From contig NC_081414.1 of assembly GCF_030272615.1 (NCBI RefSeq), positions 658,514,292 to 658,578,291 of the forward strand: DNA of 64,000 bases, read 5' to 3'. Below the pieces are notes generated by a model. The model was not told where the DNA came from, did no database searches, and saw only the letters and a list, made by a program, of their open reading frames with translations. Source of the stretch: Cryptomeria japonica (Eukaryota > Streptophyta > Pinopsida > Cupressales > Cupressaceae). Positions 47,536 through 57,431 of this stretch are shown here, piece by piece. Every line of letters begins with the position of its first letter. Within the stretch, counting starts at the first letter, position 1. The position numbers and the translations under genes are program-made.

Positions 47536-49334
47536 AATATGAGTTTAGTGTTAGTTTTGGTAAATTTTGTTTTTATCTGAAATCATGTTTAAAGGGTCAT
47601 TTTCAAGACCGTTACTCTGAGATGAACCCTTTCTTGAAAACAGAAAAGGGGATTTAGATATAAAAGGGGGTAATTAGTAGATAGAAAGGGAGGGGTGGAA
47701 AAAGAACAAAAAATAGACTTTGTGTTGTTTTTTGAAAAGACAAGTTGATTTTACTTGTTATCCTTGAATATGGAAATTTTGAACAATTTATCTATATGAT
47801 TAGATTTTGTGCTACAGTAGATTTTGCATTCTTCTTATGTGAACGCATTTTATTCTTAGTTTTCATATGATGAGTTATCTTAAGGCTTATTTCCCCAAAT
47901 TTATTTGTTTTTATATGTTGTTCATCTTTGTGTGAGTACTCTATTATAGTTGTTAGTTGATGATTTGCTTGGTGGGATTCTTTCATTGTCTATATGGTTG
48001 GATTATCTCACCTTTACAGCCTTCTGGTTAGAAGTTTCACCTTTCCTACTTTCTGGTCAAAAGAATACCCTGAAAAACCCCAATTTACATCATAAGAGGG
48101 AGTTGTACCTCAAAAATTTAGAGGAAAGTTGCAAAATAAAACACAAATTCTCCAACTATTGATTAATGGTTTGTTCTCTAGTCTAGACTAGGAGTCATAT
48201 CATAACATTTCAAAGAGAGCAAAATCTAATAACCAACAAATTAGATCTTATCTCTCTCCCCACTATAACATGTCATGTAAGGAAACCTTTCTTATAATCT
48301 TATTCTTCTCAAACTATGGATCATGCAATGGGGCTTGATCCATCTACTATACATCAATCCATAAAATTCCTTTATGGAGGAAAAACCAATTGATTCTCGT
48401 GATTAAGGCCAATAGTGATCATTTTCACTACTATCAAATTGTTAACTCTATTTTTTCTACACCATTTGAGATGTATCCAATTCCTTATACAATGACATTT
48501 TATTAGGGTATGATACATCACAGGTACCTCCTACCAACTCTATATCTATCGATGATCACCATTCTTCTAGTGCACATCTTAGTAATGGTAGGGGCTCTAT
48601 AAATTTCACTTCTTACACTAGTGAATATAAGGCTAACTTTACTCACCGTAACATCCCTATATTGTCCATGCATGCACATTCTTGTGGTTGAATCATTCCA
48701 CGGTCTTCTATTAATTATGCTACTATTTCTTACATTTGTGAATTTACAGCTCATTCTAACAAGGTTGGGGACGTGGCTCCTCCTTTTTTAAGTTGAAACA
48801 TTGTTATAGGCCAATATTCAAAATTCTTTCTAAACATGGATATAATGGAAATGGTCTTTGGTTAAGAAAAGGAATTTAAGTACTTGTTGAACTTACATTA
48901 AAATTTTCTACTAGGGGTAATTTACCAACCTTGTCTACTTAAATCTTCCCAATCTCCCCAAGATGATATTTTTGTGACTTCTTTTAATTAATTGTCTCTT
49001 CCTCCTAAATAGCATAAGTTAATTATTGATCTATCTATTTCTTCTTAACCCCTTCAAATTATTCAACTATCTTCCATCCCATCCAAATAAAAGGTAAAGC
49101 TTACACATATAGCTTCCTCATCCTCATAAATATATCCTACCCAATGTCTAAGAATCTTAGTTGTTTACTCTTCTTCCTACATGCAAGAAATTTCCTAACC
49201 AGCATCAATCAACATTTCTTTCTTGTGCATACTATAGGATGTTTGGCCATTCTGCTAATCATTGTCATGCTTTAAAGTCTAAAATTCAAGATTTTCTTGA
49301 TGAAGGTGTTATCATTCTTTCTTATTGTTAGACT
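47536..49334 (+). pseudogene. Ty3/gypsy-like gag-pol remnant
   Basis: 49224-49265 encodes CAYYRMFGHSANHC followed by HALKSKIQDFLDEGV. This matches the Ty3 nucleocapsid knuckle CX2CX4HX4C with the second Cys changed to Tyr, followed by the LK-IQ-L-EG wording seen in Tat/Athila-type elements. Near 48835-48910 a GNGL...LTLKFSTRG phrase may be a decayed G-patch-like motif of such elements. The rest is too decayed to read; 47536-48800 shows nothing definite. Confidence 0.5.
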
Positions 49335-50415
49335 TGTGTGGATATTGTTGGACCATTGATGTCAAACTAGCTATCCGGTTTGGACCAGATAGTATGTGCA
49401 GTTCTATGTTATCCAGATTGGCCTAAATACTTTGTGCAATTGGTATGTGTAGTTCTTTATTATGGACAGATGCTATGATGCAGTTAGATGGAGATGATAT
49501 GATGAGGTTATCTCTGGAAGATCTTCGTTTCATAATTTTGAGTTCTCATTAGTCCTGGTATTGGTTATGAGTTCCGATATTAGTTGTGTTGGTCATGTCA
49601 GTAATATCTCTTCAAATTTCATGTTGTGGTATAATGTGTGGAGTCTATATCTTTGGAAAATTGGAGGCGTTATGAGTTCTGGTATTAGTTGTGTTGGTCA
49701 TGCCAGTAATATCTCTTCGAATTTCATGTTGTGGTATTATGTGTGGAGTCTATATCTTTGGAAAATTGGAGGCGTTATGCTTAATTTTGTAATAATGAAA
49801 TAGGTATTTGTAATAATGATAGCAGAGAATCAACGTGTGTAGTTGCGGACAATGAAGGCAGATAGTATTGCAGTAGTGCAGTAGTTCTTCACTGGAACTG
49901 CTGCAAGACAGTTGTACAAAGATCTTTAACTGGATTTGCTATAGATTTTGTGAATTGTGATCTGAGCTTAATCTTAGAACTGATCGCATGCATTTGGAGA
50001 TGCAATCCTTTTCAGTTCACCTTTTTTTGTTGCAATGAGCATTCTGGCAATGAGCCGTTCTTTTATCTTTGCAGTGAGCAATCCGATAGTGGGCCATTTT
50101 GTAATCTGGCAGTGAGCCACCTTTTTGTAAACACCATATAACTAGTTATATTTTCCTGAGAGTTAACACTCTTCGTGGTTTTTCCCATTTGGGTTTTCCA
50201 CATATAAATCTAGTCATTCTCTTGTGGTTGTGTTCTTCATGATTATTCTACTTTTGCAATTTTATGTTCATTAAGTATGATAGATGAAGTTTGATATTTC
50301 AGAGGAAGATTAAAGTACTATTAAAAGTTTCTTTTAATATATATATGTTGGAATATTGATTCAACCCCCCCCCGCCACCCCTCTTAGTATTCTTGTCCTT
50401 TCAACCTAGTCAACA
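49335..50415 (+). mobile_element. Probable solo LTR (element K)
   Basis: About 1.08 kb. It starts at TGTG(TG)GATATTGTTGG, resembling the start of family G, and ends after a C-run and CTTTCAACC at GTCAACA. It carries GTGGTTTTTCCCATTTGGG and TTTTCCACAT at 50176-50205. A TSD of ACTTG/ACTTA is possible but borders are ambiguous by one to three bases. No second copy nearby. Confidence 0.55.
49566..49775 (+). repeat. Tandem duplication, 2 x 105 bp
   Basis: Units 49566-49670 and 49671-49775 differ at only about five positions. The length is a multiple of three, so the open frame across it repeats ISCVGH...SNISSNFMLWY; this looks incidental to LTR sequence. Confidence 0.92.
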
Positions 50416-50644
50416 CTTATAATATATCTCTCTCATCTTTGTTTGGTGACACTATTCCACTAGTAAACAAGGTCAAGCCCATTCATGACACATCTTTGAT
50501 ATATATGATGCTAACTATTACCTTTTACTACACAAACTTCTTAAACCATCTCATCCTGACTTCTTCCACAACTTTCCCTATGTTACTTGTTGCTACTATA
50601 AAGCTCATTGTCATTCCTAAGACATCTCCTATATCGAACATATT

Positions 50645-51160
50645 TGTTAGAATATTTAATCTTTACTTAGCTTAGGTTTATTTTTATTTAGTTTAGGATA
50701 TTCCTTTGGAATTCCTACATGTAATTTGTCCTCTAGTACATGTGTGAGGACAAGTCATTTCTTTTATTTTCCTTTATTAAGGAATATTAGATTTCCTCCA
50801 TAAGAGGATGTGGACACATGGCACACACATTTTATGAATGGTGGCATTCATAGATTTGGGAGTTACTTTGTAACTCCTCTCCTCATCTCTATTTAAGAGA
50901 TGTCTCCTCTCTCATTTCTTCTTAATGACAATATTGTAAAGAGCTTCTTGCTCTCTCTCTCTCTCTCATTTTTAGGCATTGCCTCATTCATAATATCACA
51001 AGGGGTTTTTCTTTGCTTTTCCCCTTTCAAAAGTTCTTGTGCCTCCTTCTTCACATTTGGGTGATGCTCCAAGGTTTTTGCTTTTCTCTTGGTAACAATT
51101 ACTTCATCATAAACTTTCTTGGATTAATTTTCCTTTCCTTGCTCTTTTATTTTCCTTTCA
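50645..51160 (+). repeat. Element H 5' LTR
   Basis: 516 bp, TGTTAGAA to CCTTTCA. Holds a TATTTAAGAG box near 50890 and a CT microsatellite near 50955. Confidence 0.97.
50889..50898 (+). promoter_or_regulatory. Candidate TATA box of element H
   Basis: CTATTTAAGAGATG in the LTR, followed about 30-60 bases later by pyrimidine-rich CTCTCTC. A reasonable U3/R border. Confidence 0.5.
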
Positions 51161-51172
51161 TGGTATCAGAGC
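51161..51172 (+). other. Element H primer binding site (Met-tRNA)
   Basis: TGGTATCAGAGC directly after the LTR. Confidence 0.95.
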
Positions 51173-51394
51173 AGGTTTCTAATCCTTGTTTTAAGTTGAC
51201 ATTGATGAAGGTTACCATTCTGTGGAGTTCACCTTGTTGGAGGCATTCTTGAGAGGAGAAGAAGTTCTTTTTCTAATATTTTCTATTGTGCAGGTTTTGG
51301 TTTCAGATTTTTAACTTTTTTTCAAACTTGTTAACAAGTTTGCCTGCAGGTTTAATCTCCTATTCTAGTTAGTTTTTATTAAAAAAAAAAAGGG

Positions 51395-51552
51395 CTTTGG
51401 AAGGCTTGCCGCCAAAGTTCCTTCTTTCTAGTTTAAATTTAATTATTTTTAAAGTTTTGGAAGGCTTGCCACCAAAACTCCGGTGCTAACTTCTTTTCCT
51501 GCATACTTTAGATTTCATATTCATTTGTTTTGGAAGGCTTGCCGCCAAAACA
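51395..51552 (+). repeat. Three repeated hairpins in the element H leader
   Basis: Units at 51395-51417, 51453-51479 and 51526-51552 share the core TTTGGAAGGCTTGCC(G/A)CCAAA. Each folds as a 6-8 bp stem around an AAGGCTTGCC(G/A) loop. Outer pairs differ in a compensating way: unit 2 AGTTTTGG with CCAAAACT, unit 3 TGTTTTGG with CCAAAACA, unit 1 CTTTGG with CCAAAG. Spacers between units are not conserved. Likely an RNA signal in the genomic transcript. Confidence 0.85.
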
Positions 51553-51959
51553 GTTTCATCATAAAGTTGTTTCTCTGATTCATATTGCAGGTTCTCACAT
51601 TTTGTTTACTTGCAAGCTTTTTTTATTAAAAAAAAAAAAGAAATTTAAGCTTCCTTGCAGGATTTTGTTATCAAATTTTCTCATTTTCTAACCTCATTCA
51701 CAGAATACTAACTTTTTTTTTTTCTAATATCTATTGATCTATTTCAATCTTTGTTTGTGCTTATTTCAGCTGGTTTACTTTACATAATAAATCTTACATT
51801 TGCTTTGCATTGTTATCTTTGCACATTTATCTGTGTGTTCTTCCCCCCTTGGGGCAGGAGTGTAGAAAACCTGAATACTAAAATCTCCATCCATTTTGTA
51901 TCTTTCACTGTTATTCGCTCTTACAGCAAAACATTTTTTTTCTTAAATTTCTCCATCCA

Positions 51960-52850
51960 TCGCAACATTGGTTGAGTCCTCAGACATAAACTGCAAATAA
52001 TCAGCAAAATTTACTGAGACCCCAAAAACAACTTCACACGCTCTTTTGATTGCATCAAAACAGAGAATAGTAGGGTATTATAGAAAAGAAACGAGCATTC
52101 AAGAAAAAAAATAGGAGACAAAAGTTTATATCAACTTGTAACTTATATGCTGCACTAAACTGTAAATACAATTTATTCCAAGTCTTTTAGTTCCTTTCGC
52201 TTTTTATCCAACTTTTCCTGTCTGGCCTTAACACGTTCAGCCTCCGCCAGAAGTGCCATCCGCCTAGCAGTTTTTGCATATGGATTGAGCTTCAAAAGTG
52301 CACCCAGATTTTTGAGTGGATTCTTCTTGAGGGGTTTCCTCTTAACATCTCTCTGAATAGGCCTCATAACAGATTGAACTTCATCCGAATTCACAATCCT
52401 TAGGGATTTTGTTTCCCACTTCAGTCCTCCGCTCTACCAACCTTTTTTTCAGGCTTTCGGACCAGAGCCTAAGTCTAGCTCTTTAGAACACTCGGGCAAA
52501 CTATCTTTGTCTCTGTTTTTATATAGCTCTCCTTCTTCCAAACCCTCGGCCTTTCTCTGCACCTGCGGCTTGCATTCAACAACTCTCTGAAATTTGATAA
52601 CCTCTAATTGTTGTATACTGGCATTGCATCGTTTTTACTGTAATAGACATGCTGTTTCAAAAAAACTGAAGAAGTTTCCCGAGAGCATAGATTAGCCGCC
52701 TCCCAGTATTCAGTCTGGTTCGTAAGCCGCCGTTTCTCCAAGAGCTTTCCCTATTTTATCTGCAACTTCTGTGTATTCCCTGCAAATCATTATAACCTGC
52801 ATGCTTCATAATTTTCTTGTTATTCAACGTCTGTAGATTCTCTGCATAGT
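51960..52850 (-). pseudogene. RPL4: Captured antisense host gene segment, ribosomal protein L4 C-terminal exon
   Basis: 52173-52394 on the minus strand encodes [58 protein letters not shown] then ELKDLE and a stop. The block from NSDEVQS to KLDKKRK matches the C-terminal part of cytosolic large-subunit ribosomal protein L4 (uL4) of plants. Similarity stops sharply upstream of IVNSDE, as at an exon border or breakpoint. The usual tail after KKRK is replaced by a short new end. The fragment is antisense to the retrotransposon and lies in its leader. Outer limits are estimates. Confidence 0.82.
52449..52619 (-). other. Second coding-like piece in the captured segment
   Basis: 57-codon frame on the minus strand (IQQLEVIKFQRVVECKPQVQ, then RKAEGLEEGELYKNRDKDS, ending GSGPKA and stop). 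It has host-like composition, unlike the surrounding AT-rich leader. Not recognised. It may be another exon or leader of the same captured locus. Confidence 0.35.
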
Positions 52851-53302
52851 AACGCCATTTAATATATACAAAAATTTTAGAAAGTTTATTAACTTTTAAA
52901 AAAAAAGTTTAAATAGTTAATAACGTTAAAAAAAATTTAGTTATAAAGTTTTTTTTAAAATTTCAAATAAATTAAAGTCTTTGAATAAAGTTTTTCTAAT
53001 AAAGCTTTTAATATAAAATAGTTATTAAGATTTACAATTTGTTTAAATAAAATTTTAAAAAAAATCAATTTCAATTTGTTATTAAAGTTTGAATATAATT
53101 TTTTTTTTCTTTGGTAAATATTTTTTTTTATTTATTTAAAATTTTGTTATTTAAGATTTGAATATAACATTTTTTTTACAAAAATTTTGCTATAATTATT
53201 ACTCAAATCTGGTTTATTTTTTAAATCAAGGAGGTTTATTTTTTATTTTTTTATTTTTTAATCAAAGGGGTAATTTTTTTTACAAACTATTATTTTGCTA
53301 TC
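52851..53302 (+). other. AT-rich leader segment of element H
   Basis: About 450 bp of A/T runs with repeated AAAGTTT and AATTTTTT phrases, no frame. It leads directly to the gag ATG. Confidence 0.8.
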
Positions 53303-56300
53303 ATGTCTACATTAATTCCAGAAATTAAATTAAATAGTTCCAATTATCATTCTTGGAAAACACATATCTCGTTTATTTTTCGTTTCAAACACCTTTTGGA
53401 TGTTGCGACTGATAAAACTTTTGAACCCGCTACATCTGCTCCTCAAGCCGACCTAGATAGATGGAAGGCTCAAAATGAGGAAGCACTTGGTTTAATTGGT
53501 ATTTCAATGGTTCTTGATTTGTATGTTTTAATTGGAAATTGTACAAAAGCGCATGAAGCTTGGGAAATTTTAAAAACAACTTATGATAGCTCAAATGAAT
53601 CCCGAAAAATTCAACTTCAAGATCAACTTGAAGATCTAAGGTATACGGATTTTAAAACTATGGATGAATTCTTATTAAAGTTTGATTCTGTTAATAGTCA
53701 ATTAACTGGTTTAGGAGTTACTCTAGCTGATTTACATTTAATTCATCTTATTCTTAAAAAATGTCTTCCTCGCCAATTTCAACAATTTATTACGAATATT
53801 CATGCTCAACTTGCTATTCCTAGCTTAGCTACTCAATTAACATATGATATTTTTCGTAATTTATTGCGTCAAGAGGAAGCTAAATTAATTCAATTTGGTA
53901 CTCTTAAAAGTAGTGAACATGCTTTTATGTCTAAAAATCAAAATCATAATAATAATTTTAGATCCAATACTAATAAACATAATAATAATCATAATAATAA
54001 TCACAAATCTCCTAATTATCAATCTCATTCTAAATCCTATCATAATAATTCTCATAATAATAATCATAATAATAATCACAATAATCAAAGGAATAATTCT
54101 CAAACAAGACCCCATTGCACATATTGTGAGAAAGATGGACATATTACTAATAATTGTTTTAAGAAACAAAATGGTAAAAAGCCCATGAATCAAAATAATC
54201 AAAATAATCAACATAAACCTCATTATAAGAAGGGTAATAATAATGGTAATTCATCTCGTCATGCATTTACATGTACTTATAATGTTTCTCAACCACTTGA
54301 GTGGATTATTGATTCTGGTGCATCTCAACATGTTACTTCTCATAAAGAATGTTTTGAATCTTTGCATCCCGATACTTCTAATATTCCTGTTCAATTAGCT
54401 AATAATCATAGTTGTAAAGTTGAAGCTATTGGTGATGTGAATGTTCCTAATGGGAAATTACATGATGTTCTTTATGTTCCTGAATTAAAATCAAATTTGA
54501 TTTCAGTTCCTAAACTTTGCCAAGATTATAAGATTAACTTTTATAGGGGCATATGTTATATCATTGATCCAAACACTAATCATGTTATTGCTACTGCTAA
54601 AATGGATAGTGATAACTTATTCAAGTTCTATGAATTTGCTCCTCCAAAGTATTCTTTGCTTACTACTGTTGATTTTACTATATGGCATGAAAGACTTGGC
54701 CATCTCAATTCTGATTATATTTCATTGATGCAAAAAGCAAATATGGTTGATGGATTGCCTAGTATTGTTCCTTCTCAAATTGTTTGCAATGGTTGCATGA
54801 GTGGTAAGATGCATAGGGAACCCTTTCCTCATGGTCAATCTTGGAGGGCATACACTAAATTGCACCTCGTTCATAGTGATCTCTTGGGTCCAATGGAGAA
54901 TCCCTCCATCCAAGGTTCAAGGTATGCACTTACCTTTGTTGATGATTTTTCAAGGAGAACATGGATATATTTCCTTCATAGTAAGGATCAAGTGCTTGAT
55001 GTGTTTACTGAATTTCATATGTTTGTAGAAAGGCAATCTGGTTCTAAAAGTAAGATTCTTCGTACTGACAATGGAAGAGAATATGTCAATAATGCATTTA
55101 ATGCTTATTTAAAATCTTTTGGAATTAAACATGAGCTTACCGTTCCTTATACACCACAACAAAATGGTGTGGCAGAACGGAAGCATAGGACAATTGTTGA
55201 AATGGCTAGATGTTTATTGCATGCTAAAAATATGGATTACAAGTTTTGGGCTGAAGCTATGGCTTGTGCAACATATTTAATTAATAGAACACCTACCAAA
55301 GCCTTAAAGGATAAAACTCCTGAAGAAGCTTGGTCTGGTAGAAAGCCTAATTTGCAGAATTTAAGAATTTTTGGTTCCATAGCTTATGTTCACAAACCTA
55401 AGGAGAAAAGAAAAAAATTAGATGCTAAATCTTCTCCTTTTATTTTTGTTGGTTATGATGAAAATACTAAAGGTTATAGAGTTTACAATCCTATTACTAA
55501 CAAGGTAAAAGTTGCAAGAGATGTTTGTATTGCAGAAAAGGGCATTCATGATTGTTCTAAAGTGAAGGATGATGAACTTGGTCAAACCAAAGTTGTGCTT
55601 GTGGAGGACCAACCTCCTTCTCTTAACCCTACTCCTAATGCATCTCTTTCTATTCCTTCTAGTGATAGTGATGATGATAATAATAACTCTACTCCTCATG
55701 ACTCTTCTTCTAGTGATGAATCCATTACTTCTAAAAGAAGACCTAAATGGTTTAAATCTTTAATTCAAGATAGTGATGAATACTTAGCTAGAATGGATAA
55801 ACTTCAAGCTAGAAGAGTTAATTATTGTAATTATGCTTTAATGACTACTATTATGAATTCTAATGATCCTAAAACATTTGATCAAGCTAAAAATCAACCA
55901 CATTGGCAAAAAGCAATGAAGGAAGAATATGATACTCTAATTTCTAACCAAACTTGGGATTTAGTTCCCTTGCCTCTTGGTAAAAATCTTGTTTCTTGCA
56001 AATGGCTTTATAAAACTAAATTGAATGCTAATAATCAAGTTAGTAAATTTAAAGCTAGATTAGTTGCTAGAGGTTTTTCTCAAATTGAAGGCTTAGATTA
56101 TATTGAAACTTTTGCTCCTGTTGCTAAAATGCCTACAATTAAACTTGTGCTCGCTTTAGCTTCTAGAATGAATTGGCCTATTCACCAAATGGATGTTAAA
56201 AGTGCTTTTCTTAATGGTGATTTACATGAGGAAATTTATATGTCTCAACCTCCTGGTTTTATTAAAGAAGGTAATGCACACTTAGTTTGTAAATTAAAGA

Positions 56301-57424
56301 AATCAATTTATGGATTAAAGCAATCTCCTAGGGAGTGGTATTCAAAGATTAATGAATTCTTTCTTTCTCAAGGCTTTATTAGAAGTAAAAATGATCCTAA
56401 CTTGTATATTAAACATAGTGAAGATGATATTATAATTATTATCTTGTATGTAGATGATTTGATTCTTACTTCAAGTTCCAATACTTTGATTTCTGATATT
56501 AAGTTTCAACTTAATCAAAAATTTCAAATGACTGATTTAGGTCTTTTACATTATTTCTTAGGAATGCAAATTTGGCAAACCTCTAAAGGAATTTTCTTAT
56601 CTCAAAGTAAATATGCTCAAGATCTCATAGATAAATTTAAAATGAATGATGCTCATCATGTTTCAATTCCTATTGAATTAGGCACTAAGTTAATGCTTGA
56701 TATGCAAACTCCTCTTGTTGATCCTACCTTGTATAGACAATTAGTTGGAAGTTTGAACTATTTAACTCATACTAGGCCAGATATTGCTTATAGTGTTGGT
56801 TTGGTTTCTAGATTCATGTCTAAACCTCAACAAACACACTTTAAAGTTGCTAAAAGAATTTTAAGATATATTAAAGGAACTATTAATGTAGGTTTGTTTT
56901 ATGATGCAAATTCTGACTTTACTTTAAAAGGTTTTACTGATTCCGATCTAGGTGGAGATCCCAATGATGGGAAATCTACTTGTGGTTATTGTTTTCTTGT
57001 TGGTTCAGGAGCAATTTCTTGGAATAGTAAAAAGCAACAATCTACCTCTCTTGGATCCACTGAAGCTGAGTACAAAGGATGCACTAATGCTTCCAAAGAA
57101 GTCTTGTGGCTTAGAAGACTACTTGAAGATTTGGGTCTACCTCAACATGAACCAACTCCATTGTATTGTGACAACCAAAGTGCCATTGCCTTGGCTAAAA
57201 ATCCAGTTTTCCATGCAAGGACAAAACACATTGCTCTCCAACACCACTTTATTAGAGAACAAATTGAAGACAAGCAAGTTTCACTCCTCTATTGCAAGGG
57301 GGAAGACCAAGTTGCAGATATTTTGACCAAGCCACTTTGTAAAGAAAAATTCCAATTTCATTGTAAAAATCTTGGATTACAACCCATTGAAGGGTTTGAT
57401 GTAAGCTCCCCAAGTAAAGCTTAA
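53303..57424 (+). CDS. Copia gag-pol polyprotein of element H
   Basis: 1373 codons, no stop. N-terminal gag of the UBN2/Copia type (residues about 1-215: LNSSNYHSWKTHISF, LQDQLEDLRYTDFKTMDEF). Then an Asn/His-rich linker (about 212-268), zinc knuckle C272-X2-C275-X4-H280-X4-C285, aspartic protease with D337 (WIIDSGASQH), and GAG-pre-integrase WHERLGHLNSDYISL. Integrase has catalytic D526, D589 and E625 (35 residues apart). Reverse transcriptase includes KWLYKTKLNANNQVSKFKAR, QMDVKSAFLNG and YVDD at 1049-1052. RNase H has D1213 (FTDSDLGGD) and the ADILTKPL tail. This gives a virus-like particle protein plus all enzymes for reverse transcription and integration. The stop at 57422 overlaps the polypurine tract. 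Gag and pol lie in one frame, as usual in Copia. Confidence 0.97.
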   Translation: MSTLIPEIKLNSSNYHSWKTHISFIFRFKHLLDVATDKTFEPATSAPQADLDRWKAQNEEALGLIGISMVLDLYVLIGNCTKAHEAWEILKTTYDSSNESRKIQLQDQLEDLRYTDFKTMDEFLLKFDSVNSQLTGLGVTLADLHLIHLILKKCLPRQFQQFITNIHAQLAIPSLATQLTYDIFRNLLRQEEAKLIQFGTLKSSEHAFMSKNQNHNNNFRSNTNKHNNNHNNNHKSPNYQSHSKSYHNNSHNNNHNNNHNNQRNNSQTRPHCTYCEKDGHITNNCFKKQNGKKPMNQNNQNNQHKPHYKKGNNNGNSSRHAFTCTYNVSQPLEWIIDSGASQHVTSHKECFESLHPDTSNIPVQLANNHSCKVEAIGDVNVPNGKLHDVLYVPELKSNLISVPKLCQDYKINFYRGICYIIDPNTNHVIATAKMDSDNLFKFYEFAPPKYSLLTTVDFTIWHERLGHLNSDYISLMQKANMVDGLPSIVPSQIVCNGCMSGKMHREPFPHGQSWRAYTKLHLVHSDLLGPMENPSIQGSRYALTFVDDFSRRTWIYFLHSKDQVLDVFTEFHMFVERQSGSKSKILRTDNGREYVNNAFNAYLKSFGIKHELTVPYTPQQNGVAERKHRTIVEMARCLLHAKNMDYKFWAEAMACATYLINRTPTKALKDKTPEEAWSGRKPNLQNLRIFGSIAYVHKPKEKRKKLDAKSSPFIFVGYDENTKGYRVYNPITNKVKVARDVCIAEKGIHDCSKVKDDELGQTKVVLVEDQPPSLNPTPNASLSIPSSDSDDDNNNSTPHDSSSSDESITSKRRPKWFKSLIQDSDEYLARMDKLQARRVNYCNYALMTTIMNSNDPKTFDQAKNQPHWQKAMKEEYDTLISNQTWDLVPLPLGKNLVSCKWLYKTKLNANNQVSKFKARLVARGFSQIEGLDYIETFAPVAKMPTIKLVLALASRMNWPIHQMDVKSAFLNGDLHEEIYMSQPPGFIKEGNAHLVCKLKKSIYGLKQSPREWYSKINEFFLSQGFIRSKNDPNLYIKHSEDDIIIIILYVDDLILTSSSNTLISDIKFQLNQKFQMTDLGLLHYFLGMQIWQTSKGIFLSQSKYAQDLIDKFKMNDAHHVSIPIELGTKLMLDMQTPLVDPTLYRQLVGSLNYLTHTRPDIAYSVGLVSRFMSKPQQTHFKVAKRILRYIKGTINVGLFYDANSDFTLKGFTDSDLGGDPNDGKSTCGYCFLVGSGAISWNSKKQQSTSLGSTEAEYKGCTNASKEVLWLRRLLEDLGLPQHEPTPLYCDNQSAIALAKNPVFHARTKHIALQHHFIREQIEDKQVSLLYCKGEDQVADILTKPLCKEKFQFHCKNLGLQPIEGFDVSSPSKA

Positions 57425-57431
57425 GGGGGGG
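57423..57431 (+). other. Element H polypurine tract
   Basis: AAGGGGGGG immediately before the 3' LTR, overlapping the gag-pol stop codon. Confidence 0.92.

Noticed and set aside
49335-50415. Solo LTR K as a third copy of family G
   Set aside because: The first 15 bases and the general plan are alike, but the body does not align by eye; treated as a separate family.
53885-54223. Ile/Met-rich frames on both strands inside the element H gag linker
   Set aside because: They are other-frame shadows of AAT/CAT repeats coding Asn and His.
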